Source: Wenjunlia vitaminophila DSM 41686 (GTDB lineage: Bacteria; Actinomycetota; Actinomycetes; Streptomycetales; Streptomycetaceae). Taken from it: DNA of 64,000 nucleotides. How positions within the stretch are numbered: the first letter of the stretch is position 1; each line of letters begins with the position of its first letter. The notes beneath the pieces were generated by a model. It made no database searches. It was given only the letters and a program-made list of their open reading frames with translations, and had not been told where the DNA came from. Made by a program: the position numbers and the translations under genes. The stretch covers positions 63,131 through 127,130 of the forward strand of contig NZ_KB904634.1 of NCBI RefSeq assembly GCF_000380165.1, in the 5' to 3' direction. Shown in pieces: positions 26,330 through 34,610 of this stretch.

Positions 26330-27855
26330 GCGGCCCTCCCGCTGTGCGTGTTCCGTCCGGTGGCCGCCGCCATCACCGACTCCTCGGTGGCCTCGCTCCG
26401 GGGGATCTCGGCGACCAGGAGCCCCTCGTGCATCACCAGCACCCGATCGGCCATGCCCAGCACCTCGGGCAGGTCGGAGGAGATCATCAGGACGGCGAGC
26501 CCGTCGGCGGCGAGCGCGGACAGCGCCCGGTGCACCTCGGCCTTGGTGCCGACGTCGATGCCGCGGGTGGGCTCGTCCACGATGAGCACGGACGGCTTGG
26601 TGGCCAGCCACTTGGCCAGCACCACCTTCTGCTGGTTGCCCCCGGAGAGCACCTCGACGCTGTCCGAGAGGCGGTTGTACTTCAGTTGCAGCCGGGCCGC
26701 CCAGTCCGCGGCGCGTCCCCGTTCCAGGGCACGGCGCACCAGGCCACCACGGCCGAGCGAGCCGAGGCCGGTGAGGCCGATGTTGCGTTCGATGGACATC
26801 TCCATCACCAGGCCCCGCTGCCTGCGGTCCTCCGGGACGAGGGCGAGACCGGCGTCCATCGCCGCCGTCGGTGAGGCCGGCGGCAGTGCCCTGCCGTCCA
26901 CCCGCACCTCGCCGGCGTCCGCCCGGTCCACCCCGAACACCGCCTGGGCGACCTCGGTGCGCCCGGCACCGACCAGGCCCGCGAGCGCCACGATCTCCCC
27001 GCGGCGCACCTCGAACGAGACGTCCCGGAACACCCCCTCGCGGGTCAGCCGGCGCACGGACAGGGCGACCTGACCGATCGTGGTCTGTTGCTTGGGGTAC
27101 AGCTCGTCGAGGTCCCGGCCGACCATCCGGCGCACCAGGTCGTCCTCGGTCAGCCCGGCCACCGGCTCGCTGGATATCCAGCGGCCGTCCCGCAGGGTGG
27201 TGACCCGCTGGCACAGGCTGAAGATCTCCTCCAGACGGTGCGAGATGAACAGCACCGCGGCACCCTCCGCGCGCAGCGCCTCCACCACGGAGAACAGCCG
27301 GGCCACCTCGCTGCCGGTGAGCGCCGCGGTGGGCTCGTCCATGATCAGCACACGGGCGTCGAAGGAGAGGGCCTTGGCGATCTCGACGATCTGTTGGTCC
27401 GCGATGGACAGGCCGCGCGCCAACCGGTCGGCGTCCAGGCTCACCCCGAGCCGCCGCATCAGCTCCCCGGTGGTCCGCCGGACCGCCCGGTGGTCGATCC
27501 GGCCCAGCGACCTTCGGGGCTGCCGCCCCATGAAGATGTTCTCGGCGATGGTCAGGTCGGGGAAGAGCGTCGGCTCCTGGTAGATCACCGCGATCCCCGC
27601 GTCGCGGGCGTCCTTGGGTCCGTGGAAGACGACCGGCTCGCCGTTGAGCAAGACCTCGCCGACGTCCGGGCGGTGCACCCCGGCCAGGGTCTTGATCAAC
27701 GTGGACTTGCCGGCCCCGTTCTCGCCGGCGAGCGCGTGCGCCTCCCCGGCGTGCAGCTCGAGGGACACGTCCCGCAACGCCCGTACCGCGCCGAAGGACT
27801 TGCTCACACCGCGCAGAGCAAGGACGGGCGGCCGAACGGAGTCGGACTTGTTCAT
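26326..27855 (-). CDS. rhaT: Rhamnose ABC transporter ATPase (two ABC domains)
   Basis: A 509-residue RbsA-type ATPase. The first ABC domain has an intact Walker A (GENGAGKST), Q-loop ([13 protein letters not shown]), a signature region [15 protein letters not shown], Walker B ([11 protein letters not shown]) and switch His (FISHRLEE). The second has the usual altered Walker A (GLVGAGRTE) with signature [15 protein letters not shown]. The name rhaT is used as in Rhizobium and Streptomyces rhamnose loci. ATG 27853-27855 is chosen over an upstream ATG five codons away. It is the first gene of the operon; a LacI-type operator candidate lies about 45 bp upstream. Confidence 0.91.
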   Translation of the reverse strand: MNKSDSVRPPVLALRGVSKSFGAVRALRDVSLELHAGEAHALAGENGAGKSTLIKTLAGVHRPDVGEVLLNGEPVVFHGPKDARDAGIAVIYQEPTLFPDLTIAENIFMGRQPRRSLGRIDHRAVRRTTGELMRRLGVSLDADRLARGLSIADQQIVEIAKALSFDARVLIMDEPTAALTGSEVARLFSVVEALRAEGAAVLFISHRLEEIFSLCQRVTTLRDGRWISSEPVAGLTEDDLVRRMVGRDLDELYPKQQTTIGQVALSVRRLTREGVFRDVSFEVRRGEIVALAGLVGAGRTEVAQAVFGVDRADAGEVRVDGRALPPASPTAAMDAGLALVPEDRRQRGLVMEMSIERNIGLTGLGSLGRGGLVRRALERGRAADWAARLQLKYNRLSDSVEVLSGGNQQKVVLAKWLATKPSVLIVDEPTRGIDVGTKAEVHRALSALAADGLAVLMISSDLPEVLGMADRVLVMHEGLLVAEIPRSEATEESVMAAATGRNTHSGRAA

Positions 27856-27897
27856 GGTGGGGCTCCTCATGGGCCTGCCTCGGAGGTCGCCAGCCAG

Positions 27898-27909
27898 TGA
27901 AAGGATTCA
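27898..27909. promoter_or_regulatory. LacI-type operator candidate, copy 1
   Basis: TGAAAGGATTCA, a near-palindrome that differs from the second copy only by one central base (C to G). It lies 42 bp upstream of the rhaT start, where a repressor would block the promoter. Confidence 0.5.
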
Positions 27910-28085
27910 ATGCTGATTTCCCGGAAATTACGCGTCCATGAATCACCACGTCAAGGGGTCGCGGCTCGAAACTTCCCAGGACTTCGCCAGCGTCACCCAA
28001 TCTCGCGTGACAGGCAGGGGTGACACCGCGGCAGCGCCGGGCGGTCGAGCCGCGAGCCATCCCCGGGGCGACACCCGCCGTTTCA

Positions 28086-28097
28086 TGAAACGATTCA
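28086..28097. promoter_or_regulatory. LacI-type operator candidate, copy 2
   Basis: TGAAACGATTCA has the central CG and paired TGAA/TTCA arms usual for LacI-family sites. It overlaps a perfect 14-bp palindrome, CGTTTCATGAAACG at 28079-28092. It is about 190 bp from copy 1, a spacing that would allow looping. Confidence 0.5.
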
Positions 28098-28266
28098 CGA
28101 GAAGCTGGTCACAGCGGCGCACAGCGGGAGTCCCACCGGGGGCGGAGGCCGGCGCGGGCGAACGACTCCGGGGGGCGGAACACGGTCGCCGTCAGGGAAC
28201 CGTGGCGACGGACGGCGGGGCGACGACGGACGGCGGGGCGCCCACCGCGACGGCGGCGCCCAGGGG

Positions 28267-30165
28267 TCACCGGGCGGAGGCCGCCTCCTTGGCCACCCGG
28301 TCCAGGAACGGGTCCATCACGCCCACGGCGACCTGCTGGACGATCGCGTCCAGGGCGCGGCGTTGCCGGCCCAGGGCACGGGCCTCCCGTTCCGCATGGG
28401 GCCGGTCCCCCGCCCGTACCGCGAGCAGCGTCCGCACCGCCGTGCGGCCGGCCCGACCGTAGGCCGCCAGCTTGCCGATCCAGGGCCCGGCCTGCTCGAC
28501 GAACGCGACGAGGCCCGGCTCCCGGGCGAGTCCGTGCGGCACCCTGGTCATCCGCTGGAAGTAGAGGTCCAGGTCACGGGCCGCGGCACCCAGGTCAACG
28601 GCGCCGTCCCAGCCTGCCCAGAAGGCGTCGACCAGGGCGGTCAGCGCCGGCGACTCGGTCGGGGAGAGCTCGCAGGAGCGGCTGTTGTCCACCAGGACCC
28701 GCAGGGCGGACGCCGCGGAGCCGCCGAGGTCGGCGACGGCCGCGTCGAGGGCCGCCTCGGCGTCATAGGCGTCGGCGTTCCAACCGAAGCCCGCGCTGGT
28801 GAACAGGGCGATCCGGGACGGGGCCTCCTGGTTCATCGGGTTCGCCGTGATCCCGGCGAGGAGCCGGGCGGCGCCGGCATCACGGCCGGTGTAGGGGCCG
28901 AGGAGCAGGCGGGAGGTGACGTAGTCGTTGGTCGGGTAGTTGTCCCACAGCAGGACCTGGTGACCGTAGGTGGCCATGGCCGCGCGGGCCTGCTCGGCAC
29001 TGACCAGCGGCGCCACGACCCCCTCACCGGTCCACTCCACGACGATCCCGGGGTCGAGGTGCTCGCGCAGTGCCTGCTTGTACGGCCTGTCCCGCACCGA
29101 GGCGTAGGCGGTGGGGACCATCTGGAGCGGGTGCGCGCCCGGGTGTGTGTCGATGAACGCCCGCTTGACCTCGTTGAGCAGGTGGGACTGGGCCAGGCCG
29201 AGCGCCGCCTCGCCGGCGCCGAACCTCGGCGCGTCCTCCTCGTGGGGGAACCGGTCGATGGGGACGTCGTCCAGCGGCACGGCGAAGCTGCGCACCCCCA
29301 GGTCCCACATGACCTGGAACTTGTCCAGCAACGCCCGCAGGTCGGCGGGCAGGGAGTAGCAGACGGTCAGGCCGGGTGAGAGCGCGTAGGTGAACTCCAC
29401 GTGGTTGGCCCTGGCCCGTTCCACCAGCGCCCGCAGCGGCCCCAACCAGTCCTCCGGGTAGCGGTCCCGCCACCGCTCCCGCAGATAGGGGTCGTCCTTG
29501 GGTGAGTACACGTACGCGTTCTGCTTGGTCCGGCCCAGGAAGTCCAGGTGGTCGAGCCGGTCGCGGTGCGACCAGGGAGCACCGTAGAAGCCCTCGATGG
29601 TGCCGCGCAGGGCCACGTCCGGCCAGTCACGGATCTCGATCCAGGGCAGGCCCGCGGTTCCGTCGGACACCGCGGGACCCCGCCCGTCGGGCCCGACGCC
29701 CAGCAACTGGCGCAGGCTCTGCGCCGCGTAGAAGGCGCCGGCCGGGTCCACTCCGTGCAGCACGAGGTGCCGCACCCCGCCGCCACCGGTACCCGTGGCG
29801 AGGACGTACCCACCCGCCGGCAACCCCTCCGGGCCGCGGACCCCCAACTCGGCCAGGACACGGCCCGTGGGGTCCTGGGGAGCGTCGTCACCGAGGTGGA
29901 CCACGGTGTCGGCGTGCCGCCCCTCGGGCAGCACCTCCACCCCCACCGCCCGCAGGACGGCGTGCACCAGCCCGACCGCCGCCCGGTCGGCGCCCCGGCC
30001 GGTGACCAGGGCCACCCGGGCCGGCAGCGGGAAACCCCCCGGCCGAGGGAGCACCACCGACTGGGGGGTGGGCCAGACCGGCGTCACCGCCGCGGGGGCC
30101 ACGGCCAGGCCGGCGCGGGGAGGTGGGAGCCAGCCCGGTCCGGACCGGCCTGAGGAGTGGCTCAT
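28267..30165 (-). CDS. GH84 beta-N-acetylglucosaminidase
   Basis: A 632-residue glycosidase of family 84 (O-GlcNAcase/NAGidase type), which removes terminal GlcNAc by substrate-assisted catalysis. An N-terminal hexosaminidase-like b-domain (about 25-165) precedes the catalytic barrel, which opens with RGTIEGFYGAPWSHRDR (about residues 187-203). The adjacent aspartates Asp299-Asp300 (VPLDDVP) match the catalytic DD pair. Also seen are KQNAYVYSPKDDPY and LLWDNYPTNDY. No signal peptide is visible, so it may act inside the cell on imported GlcNAc compounds. ATG 30163-30165 with GGAGAG upstream sets the start; a frame extending to 30417 has no family-like sequence. Confidence 0.9.
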   Translation of the reverse strand: MSHSSGRSGPGWLPPPRAGLAVAPAAVTPVWPTPQSVVLPRPGGFPLPARVALVTGRGADRAAVGLVHAVLRAVGVEVLPEGRHADTVVHLGDDAPQDPTGRVLAELGVRGPEGLPAGGYVLATGTGGGGVRHLVLHGVDPAGAFYAAQSLRQLLGVGPDGRGPAVSDGTAGLPWIEIRDWPDVALRGTIEGFYGAPWSHRDRLDHLDFLGRTKQNAYVYSPKDDPYLRERWRDRYPEDWLGPLRALVERARANHVEFTYALSPGLTVCYSLPADLRALLDKFQVMWDLGVRSFAVPLDDVPIDRFPHEEDAPRFGAGEAALGLAQSHLLNEVKRAFIDTHPGAHPLQMVPTAYASVRDRPYKQALREHLDPGIVVEWTGEGVVAPLVSAEQARAAMATYGHQVLLWDNYPTNDYVTSRLLLGPYTGRDAGAARLLAGITANPMNQEAPSRIALFTSAGFGWNADAYDAEAALDAAVADLGGSAASALRVLVDNSRSCELSPTESPALTALVDAFWAGWDGAVDLGAAARDLDLYFQRMTRVPHGLAREPGLVAFVEQAGPWIGKLAAYGRAGRTAVRTLLAVRAGDRPHAEREARALGRQRRALDAIVQQVAVGVMDPFLDRVAKEAASAR

Positions 30166-30268
30166 GTGCTCTCCGTGAGGGCGGGTGGGTGCGGGGGGAA
30201 CCCGCGGGGGCCTGAACCGGTCCCGGCGATGCGTCCGCGCGGTCGCGCCGGTGCCGCACCTGATGTGG

Positions 30269-30295
30269 GAACGATGCCAGATGAGAACGATGCCA
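30269..30295. promoter_or_regulatory. Direct repeats upstream of GH84, operator candidate
   Basis: GAACGATGCCA occurs at 30269-30279 and again at 30285-30295, 16 bp apart start to start, about 105-130 bp upstream of the GH84 start. Repeated half-sites of this kind suit a LacI- or ROK-type sugar regulator, but no such gene is adjacent. Confidence 0.4.
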
Positions 30296-30675
30296 CTTCG
30301 GTCCGGGAAGTGGGAGCAGTCGCCGCGCCCCCTCCGCGGGAGGCGCTGGAGCACGCCACGCTCACCAGTCGGAGGCGAGCGACCGCGCCGGGTGAGACCG
30401 CCGACGCCATCGGCCACGGTCAGTAGTCAGTCACCGGCGATTGCGCCGGCCCAGGCGCGTTCCCGCCCGTCGAGCGGACACCCGGCGTCGAGCACTCGGG
30501 CACGCACGGTCACCGGGACCGGCGGCCTCCCGGTGGCCGCACCCGCTGTGATGTTGGGCACACGGCCACGGCCCGCCCTCCACACCGACGCCGTACCCGC
30601 GGCTGGGTGTCCGCGGTGGGAGCACGGGCCGGTGTGGCTCCCGTGGCGCTGCCGGCAGGGGAGCCACGTGCGCAC

Positions 30676-30882
30676 TCAGCCGCGCGGCGGCGGTGTCGGC
30701 GCGCGGGCGAGCGCGTTGCCGACGCGCTCCGCGTGGTCCGGCAGGTGCCTGGCGGCCCAGCGGGTGGCCGGGTCCAGGAAGTCAGCGAGATCCTCCTCGG
30801 CGCCCGCCAACAGGTGACGCGCGGTGGGACCCGGTCGGACATCGCTCCCGGGCGGCTGGATCGTTGACCCCGGGTGAGGCAC
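30676..30882 (-). CDS. Possible small protein, unknown
   Basis: A 68-codon frame from a GTG. Its second half (LLAGAEEDLADFLDPATRWA and ARHLPDHAERVGNAL) looks like an amphipathic helix pair and not like composition noise. There is no convincing ribosome site and I recognise no family. It could be the degraded end of an older gene. Confidence 0.2.
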   Translation of the reverse strand: MPHPGSTIQPPGSDVRPGPTARHLLAGAEEDLADFLDPATRWAARHLPDHAERVGNALARAPTPPPRG

Positions 30883-30999
30883 CGGACCGGGGAGGAGCGG
30901 CGGGTCGAGGGAGGAGGTGTGGAGGACACCTGCGGGGGCCTGACCAGGTGGGTGAGGGTGTGGCGGCCTGGACGGCGCGGGCGCGTCGGGTCGGCTGGA

Positions 31000-31422
31000 T
31001 CAGCCGTGGCGCGGGGCGGCGACGTCCAGGACCCAGGTGACGCCGAACCCGTCGGTGAGCATGCCGTACAGCGGCGCCCACTGCGCGGGCTCCAGCGGAC
31101 GGACAATGGTCGCCCCTTTTGCGAGCTTGTCCCACAGGGCGCTGATCTCCTCGGCGTCGTCACCGCGTACGGAGACGAAGAACGGGTTCTCGCCCTGGTC
31201 CCAGGGCAGCTTCGAGGGCACGTCGTAGGCCATGACGTGGAAGCCGTTGTCGCCGACCACCTCGCCCCACATCACCCAGTCCGCCTCGCTCTCGTCCCGC
31301 ACGGCGCCCGCGTCCCCGTAGGTGACCGCGACGGTGCGTCCGCCGAAGACGGACTGGTAGAAGTCCAGCGCCTCGCGTGCGGCGCCTCGGAAGTTCAGGT
31401 GGGTGGTGGTCGTGACGGACAT
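31000..31422 (-). CDS. VOC (glyoxalase/PhnB-like) family protein
   Basis: A 140-residue protein of the PhnB-like VOC branch. The paired beta-alpha-beta motifs are visible: TTTHLNFRGAAREALDFYQS, VFGGRTVAVTYGD, then NPFFVSVRGDDAEEISALWD, AQWAPLYGMLTDGFGVTWVL. Members bind small ligands, confer resistance or act on antibiotics, or have no known activity. The start is 155 bp from the divergent WYL regulator, which may control it. Confidence 0.88.
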   Translation of the reverse strand: MSVTTTTHLNFRGAAREALDFYQSVFGGRTVAVTYGDAGAVRDESEADWVMWGEVVGDNGFHVMAYDVPSKLPWDQGENPFFVSVRGDDAEEISALWDKLAKGATIVRPLEPAQWAPLYGMLTDGFGVTWVLDVAAPRHG

Positions 31423-31577
31423 GACCGGCTCCTCGCCTCGATGTGACGAACACGCCGCCGAGCATCCGGACCGGCGGCTGCCGTGACCGGGTGCGGTGCC
31501 TTCCCGGGCGGCTCGTGTGCCACGATGGCAGACGTAGCGGACAGGTTCTGTCCTGTACTCGGGCGAAGGTGTGTGTC

Positions 31578-33242
31578 ATGCAGAAGACGTCCTCCCGCCT
31601 GCTCGCGCTGCTCTCGCTCCTTCAGACGCGCCGTGACTGGTCCGGCGACGACCTCGCCGAGCGCCTCGGCGTCACCTCGCGCACCGTGCGCCGTGACATC
31701 GACCGCCTGCGCGAACTCGGCTACCCGATCAGAACCGTCAAAGGACCGGCCGGCGGCTACCGGCTGGAGGCGGGCACCCACCTGCCTCCCTTGCTGTTCG
31801 ACGACGACCAGGCCGTAGCCCTGGCCGTCGCGCTACAGACCGCGGCACCCGGCACCCCCCTCGCCGAAGACGCCACCCGCGCCCTGGCCACCCTCCGCCA
31901 GGTCATGCCACCCCGCCTACGCCACCGCATCGACCTGCTGCGCGTCACCGCCGTCCAACCGCCCGCGGCCGGCGGCACCCCCCAGGTCGACGCTCAGGTC
32001 GTGACGGCCCTGAGCCACGTCATCGACGCCCGCGAGGAACTGCGCCTCGACTACGCGCCGGGCTCGAGCGCCCCGGCCGACAACCCCCGCCGCGTGCAAC
32101 CCCACCACCTGGTCACCTGGCGTCACCGCTGGTACCTCGTGGCCTGGGACCTCGACCGCGAGGACTGGCGCACCTTCCGCGTCGACCGCGTCCACCCCCG
32201 CACCCCCACCGGCCCCCGTTTCACCCCTCGCCAACTCCCCGGCGGCGACGTCTCCACCTTCATCACCAGCCGGTTCCGCGGCAACGACGGCACCACCACC
32301 GAATGGCCCTGCCTGGGCGACGTCGTCCTCCACCTCCCGGCCGCCGACGTCGCACCCTTCGTCCAGGACGGGATCGTCGAGGCACTCGGCCCTCACCGCT
32401 GCCGACTCACCCTCGGCGCCTGGTCGTGGACCGGACTCGCCGCGGCCATCGGCCGCTTCGACACCGATGTCGAGGTCATCGGCCCACCCCAACTGGCCAC
32501 CGCGTTCGCGGACCTCGCCGCCCGCTACGCCCGCGCCGCTCGACCCCTTCGAACGTCGGGCACAGGCCCAGCGCTCATCCACACCACTCGCCGAGCACGC
32601 CAAGCTCGAGGCACACCCCGGCCCGAAGGCCGGGGTATCCACGAAGGAGACCCGATGAACGCACCGCCCACGCTGTCCGCCATGGAGATCACCACGGATC
32701 GACTCAGGCTGCGGAAGGCGCACAACACCGACATCGACGGCCTCATCGAACTCCAGACCGATCCGCGGGTCCGGGCCCACCTCGGCGGCCCGCGGCCCCG
32801 TGACGTCGTCGAGCAGTACTTCGACGCCAACGGCGTCAGCGCCGTCGCCAGCAGGCCCGGCACCTACGTCATCGCCGACAGGGAAACCAACCGGTTCCTC
32901 GGGACGCTGGTGCTCGACCGCCGTTCCGCCGACCTTCCCGGGCACGTCACCGAGGAGGGCGCGGAGCTGGAGCTGACCTACCTGCTCCGGCGCGGCAGTT
33001 GGGGTGCGGGGCTGGCGTTCGAGGCCGCCACGGCTGTGTTGCGCGCCGCCGCCGACGAGCTGCCCGACCAGCCGGTCCTGGTGGTGACCCAGACCGCCAA
33101 CGCGCGTTCACTCAGGCTCGCCACCCGCCTCGGTTTCCGGCGCGTCGGCACCTTCGACGCGCACGGCGCGGAACAAACCCTCGCCGTAGCCGACCTGCAC
33201 TCGTTCACGGCTGATGGCGGAGGGACCGGCAACCTCGCGTGA
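31578..33242 (+). CDS. WYL-domain transcriptional regulator with no stop before the following GNAT gene
   Basis: From ATG 31578 an HTH-11/DeoR-type winged helix (LLALLSLLQTRRDW, DLAERLGVTSRTVRRDIDRL) is followed by a WYL ligand-sensing region (REELRLDYAPGSS, HHLVTWRHRWYLVAWDLDRE, DWRTFRVDRV). The regulator's usual end comes near residue 330 (AFADLAARYARAA). No stop codon follows: the frame continues through about 30 low-complexity residues, across a perfect hairpin, and into a GNAT acetyltransferase in the same frame, ending at 33242 (554 codons). Either this is a true fusion or the regulator lost its stop. GNAT has its own good ribosome site and ATG. The divergent VOC gene is a likely target. 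Confidence 0.75.
   Translation: MQKTSSRLLALLSLLQTRRDWSGDDLAERLGVTSRTVRRDIDRLRELGYPIRTVKGPAGGYRLEAGTHLPPLLFDDDQAVALAVALQTAAPGTPLAEDATRALATLRQVMPPRLRHRIDLLRVTAVQPPAAGGTPQVDAQVVTALSHVIDAREELRLDYAPGSSAPADNPRRVQPHHLVTWRHRWYLVAWDLDREDWRTFRVDRVHPRTPTGPRFTPRQLPGGDVSTFITSRFRGNDGTTTEWPCLGDVVLHLPAADVAPFVQDGIVEALGPHRCRLTLGAWSWTGLAAAIGRFDTDVEVIGPPQLATAFADLAARYARAARPLRTSGTGPALIHTTRRARQARGTPRPEGRGIHEGDPMNAPPTLSAMEITTDRLRLRKAHNTDIDGLIELQTDPRVRAHLGGPRPRDVVEQYFDANGVSAVASRPGTYVIADRETNRFLGTLVLDRRSADLPGHVTEEGAELELTYLLRRGSWGAGLAFEAATAVLRAAADELPDQPVLVVTQTANARSLRLATRLGFRRVGTFDAHGAEQTLAVADLHSFTADGGGTGNLA
32615..32636. repeat. Perfect hairpin inside the WYL-GNAT open frame
   Basis: A 9-bp stem (A-CCCCGGCC at 32615-32623 with GGCCGGGG-T at 32628-32636) closes a CGAA tetraloop. 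It lies just before the GNAT ribosome site. It looks like an intergenic element that is now translated. Its form also recalls hairpin ends of IS200/IS605-type elements; no transposase is present. Confidence 0.6.
32655..33242 (+). CDS. GNAT-family N-acetyltransferase
   Basis: A 195-residue RimJ/RimL-like acetyltransferase: start TTDRLRLRKAHNTDIDGLI, beta-bulge and acetyl-CoA loop region ELTYLLRRGSWGAGLAFEAA, and the C-terminal NARSLRLATRLGFRRVGTFD. It transfers acetyl from acetyl-CoA to an amine or a protein N-terminus; the substrate is unknown. AAGGAG five bases before ATG 32655 supports an independent start, although the upstream WYL frame reads into it without a stop. Confidence 0.88.
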   Translation: MNAPPTLSAMEITTDRLRLRKAHNTDIDGLIELQTDPRVRAHLGGPRPRDVVEQYFDANGVSAVASRPGTYVIADRETNRFLGTLVLDRRSADLPGHVTEEGAELELTYLLRRGSWGAGLAFEAATAVLRAAADELPDQPVLVVTQTANARSLRLATRLGFRRVGTFDAHGAEQTLAVADLHSFTADGGGTGNLA

Positions 33243-33303
33243 TCCGCCGGCCACCAGCCACCCCGAACCGGGTCCGGACGTGGCCGCCGGCACCGGGCCC
33301 GCG

Positions 33304-33960
33304 TCAGACGTGCGCGAGGAGGCGCTCCAGCGGCCGGGGAACGCGCTCGAGGTGCAGGTGCGCGACCAACGCCTGTGCGTAGAGCGCCTTGCGACCGCTG
33401 TGCGTGCCCAAGAAGCGCCGTAGCTGGTGCTCCACGGGCCGTTCCCGCTGTGCCGGCTGCCCCTGGAAGGTGTGGAAGGGGCGCAGCTCGCCCTGGGCCT
33501 CGATGACCCGCTGCACGCCCTCGGCCCCGACCGCGCGGATCAGCTCGTCCTCCAGGTCGGCCACGCACACGTGGAACCCCAGGGTCTCCAGTTCGGCCCG
33601 TGTCAGACCGGACCCGAGACCGACCCGCTCGAGGTGACGCCGGAAGTGCCGTTCCTCTCCGACGTCGCACAGACCGGCCAGCGGGAGGCCGAGCCCCGAA
33701 GGGCCGCACACGTCCAGGAAACGCCCGATGCCCGTGGCACCGCCGAGGGGTACGACCGCGACGCCCTCTGCGCCGAGGTCGCGGCCGTGGCGCGTCGCCA
33801 GCGCTTCGAGCGCGACCTGGTCACTGCTTCCCTCGACGAGCACGACCGTCCGCACGACGCCGCCGGCCAGCTCCCGCGCGACCGCGGCGGCCGCACCCGC
33901 CTCCGCTCCGCCCGCCGCCCACGCCACCAGCGCCTGGCGGAACCGCTGCACCTCGTCCAC
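33304..33960 (-). CDS. Solitary TOPRIM-domain protein (OLD-nuclease-like)
   Basis: A 218-residue protein. The TOPRIM core is readable: VVLVEGSSDQVALEALATR (conserved Glu), VPLGGATGIGRFLDVCG, and the metal-binding Asp region LAGLCDVGEERHF. Elsewhere this module forms the nuclease half of OLD/RecF-like ATPases, but here no ATPase domain is present. The C-terminal part (GKALYAQALVAHLHLE-type, from THSGRKALYAQALV) is typical of this actinobacterial TOPRIM group. GTG at 33958-33960 is chosen because GAGG precedes it. Function is unknown; DNA cleavage or nicking is possible. Confidence 0.78.
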   Translation of the reverse strand: MDEVQRFRQALVAWAAGGAEAGAAAAVARELAGGVVRTVVLVEGSSDQVALEALATRHGRDLGAEGVAVVPLGGATGIGRFLDVCGPSGLGLPLAGLCDVGEERHFRRHLERVGLGSGLTRAELETLGFHVCVADLEDELIRAVGAEGVQRVIEAQGELRPFHTFQGQPAQRERPVEHQLRRFLGTHSGRKALYAQALVAHLHLERVPRPLERLLAHV

Positions 33961-34040
33961 GCAACCTCGCTTCCCCGGACCGTCCTGGCACCGCCGTGAT
34001 CCGTACGCCGCACGTCTCTGCCTCCGGCGGGTCGGGTGCG

Positions 34041-34610
34041 CTACTGCCCCACCCGGCCGTCGATGCGTTCGCGCAGCAGGTCGGCGTGGCCGCAGTGGCG
34101 GGCGTACTCCTCGATCCGGTGCACCCACAGTTCGCGGACGGAGTTGCCGTCCTTGCCCACCCGGGCGCCCAGATCCGCGTACTCGGCGAAGGCCGCGTCC
34201 GTCGCCGCCTGTTCGCGAGCCAGATCGGCGAACGCGCCCTCGACCAGCGCCTGCTCCGCGGCGACCCCGTCGAAGTCGGCGTCACGCGCCCCGTACAACT
34301 TCGGTGCCGGGTCCCCCGGCACGATCCAGTTGCGCCAGTCCCGCTCCACCTCGGCGAGGTGGCGGACCAGGCCCAGCAGGGACATCGTTGACGGCGGTAC
34401 CGAACGGCGCGCCATCTGCTCCGGCTCCAAGCCCTCGCACTTCATCCGCAGGGTCAGTCGGTAGCCGCGCAGGAAGTCCTGAAGCGTCGCCAACTCACCG
34501 TCCGGGCTGGCTCCGTCGCTGTTGCGGGGATCCTCGTCAGGGTCCGCCCACATGTCGGGGTAGACGCTGGCCCGGCTCCACCGCTCGGGTATGCCGCTCA
34601 TCGTGCGCAT
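34041..34610 (-). CDS. DinB-family (DUF664) protein
   Basis: A 189-residue protein of the mycothiol-transferase/DinB four-helix type. Seen: LRGYRLTLRMKCEGLEPEQM, SLLGLVRHLAEVERDWRNW with a metal-type His, and the final helix VRELWVHRIEEYARHCGHAD carrying further histidines. These would bind a metal and, in characterised relatives, help thiol transfer. Two starts are possible (34610 and 34601); neither has a strong ribosome site, so the start is uncertain. Confidence 0.85.
   Translation of the reverse strand: MRTMSGIPERWSRASVYPDMWADPDEDPRNSDGASPDGELATLQDFLRGYRLTLRMKCEGLEPEQMARRSVPPSTMSLLGLVRHLAEVERDWRNWIVPGDPAPKLYGARDADFDGVAAEQALVEGAFADLAREQAATDAAFAEYADLGARVGKDGNSVRELWVHRIEEYARHCGHADLLRERIDGRVGQ

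Larger units (their letters stand above)
27856..28266. promoter_or_regulatory. Promoter region of the rhamnose-type operon
   Basis: This 411-bp gene-free stretch lies between rhaT and the end of the GH84 gene, both read on the minus strand. It carries two LacI-type operator candidates (listed separately) and, near 28207-28239, a 15-base GC-rich sequence repeated with an 18-base period. No coding sequence is seen. Confidence 0.5.
30166..30999. other. Long intergenic region upstream of GH84, possibly with one small ORF
   Basis: About 830 bp without a convincing gene. The part nearest GH84 carries two GAACGATGCCA direct repeats. Overlapping frames on both strands are composition-driven (Arg/Pro/Gly-rich) and resemble no family. 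Only the minus-strand frame 30676-30882 has a protein-like stretch. Confidence 0.45.
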
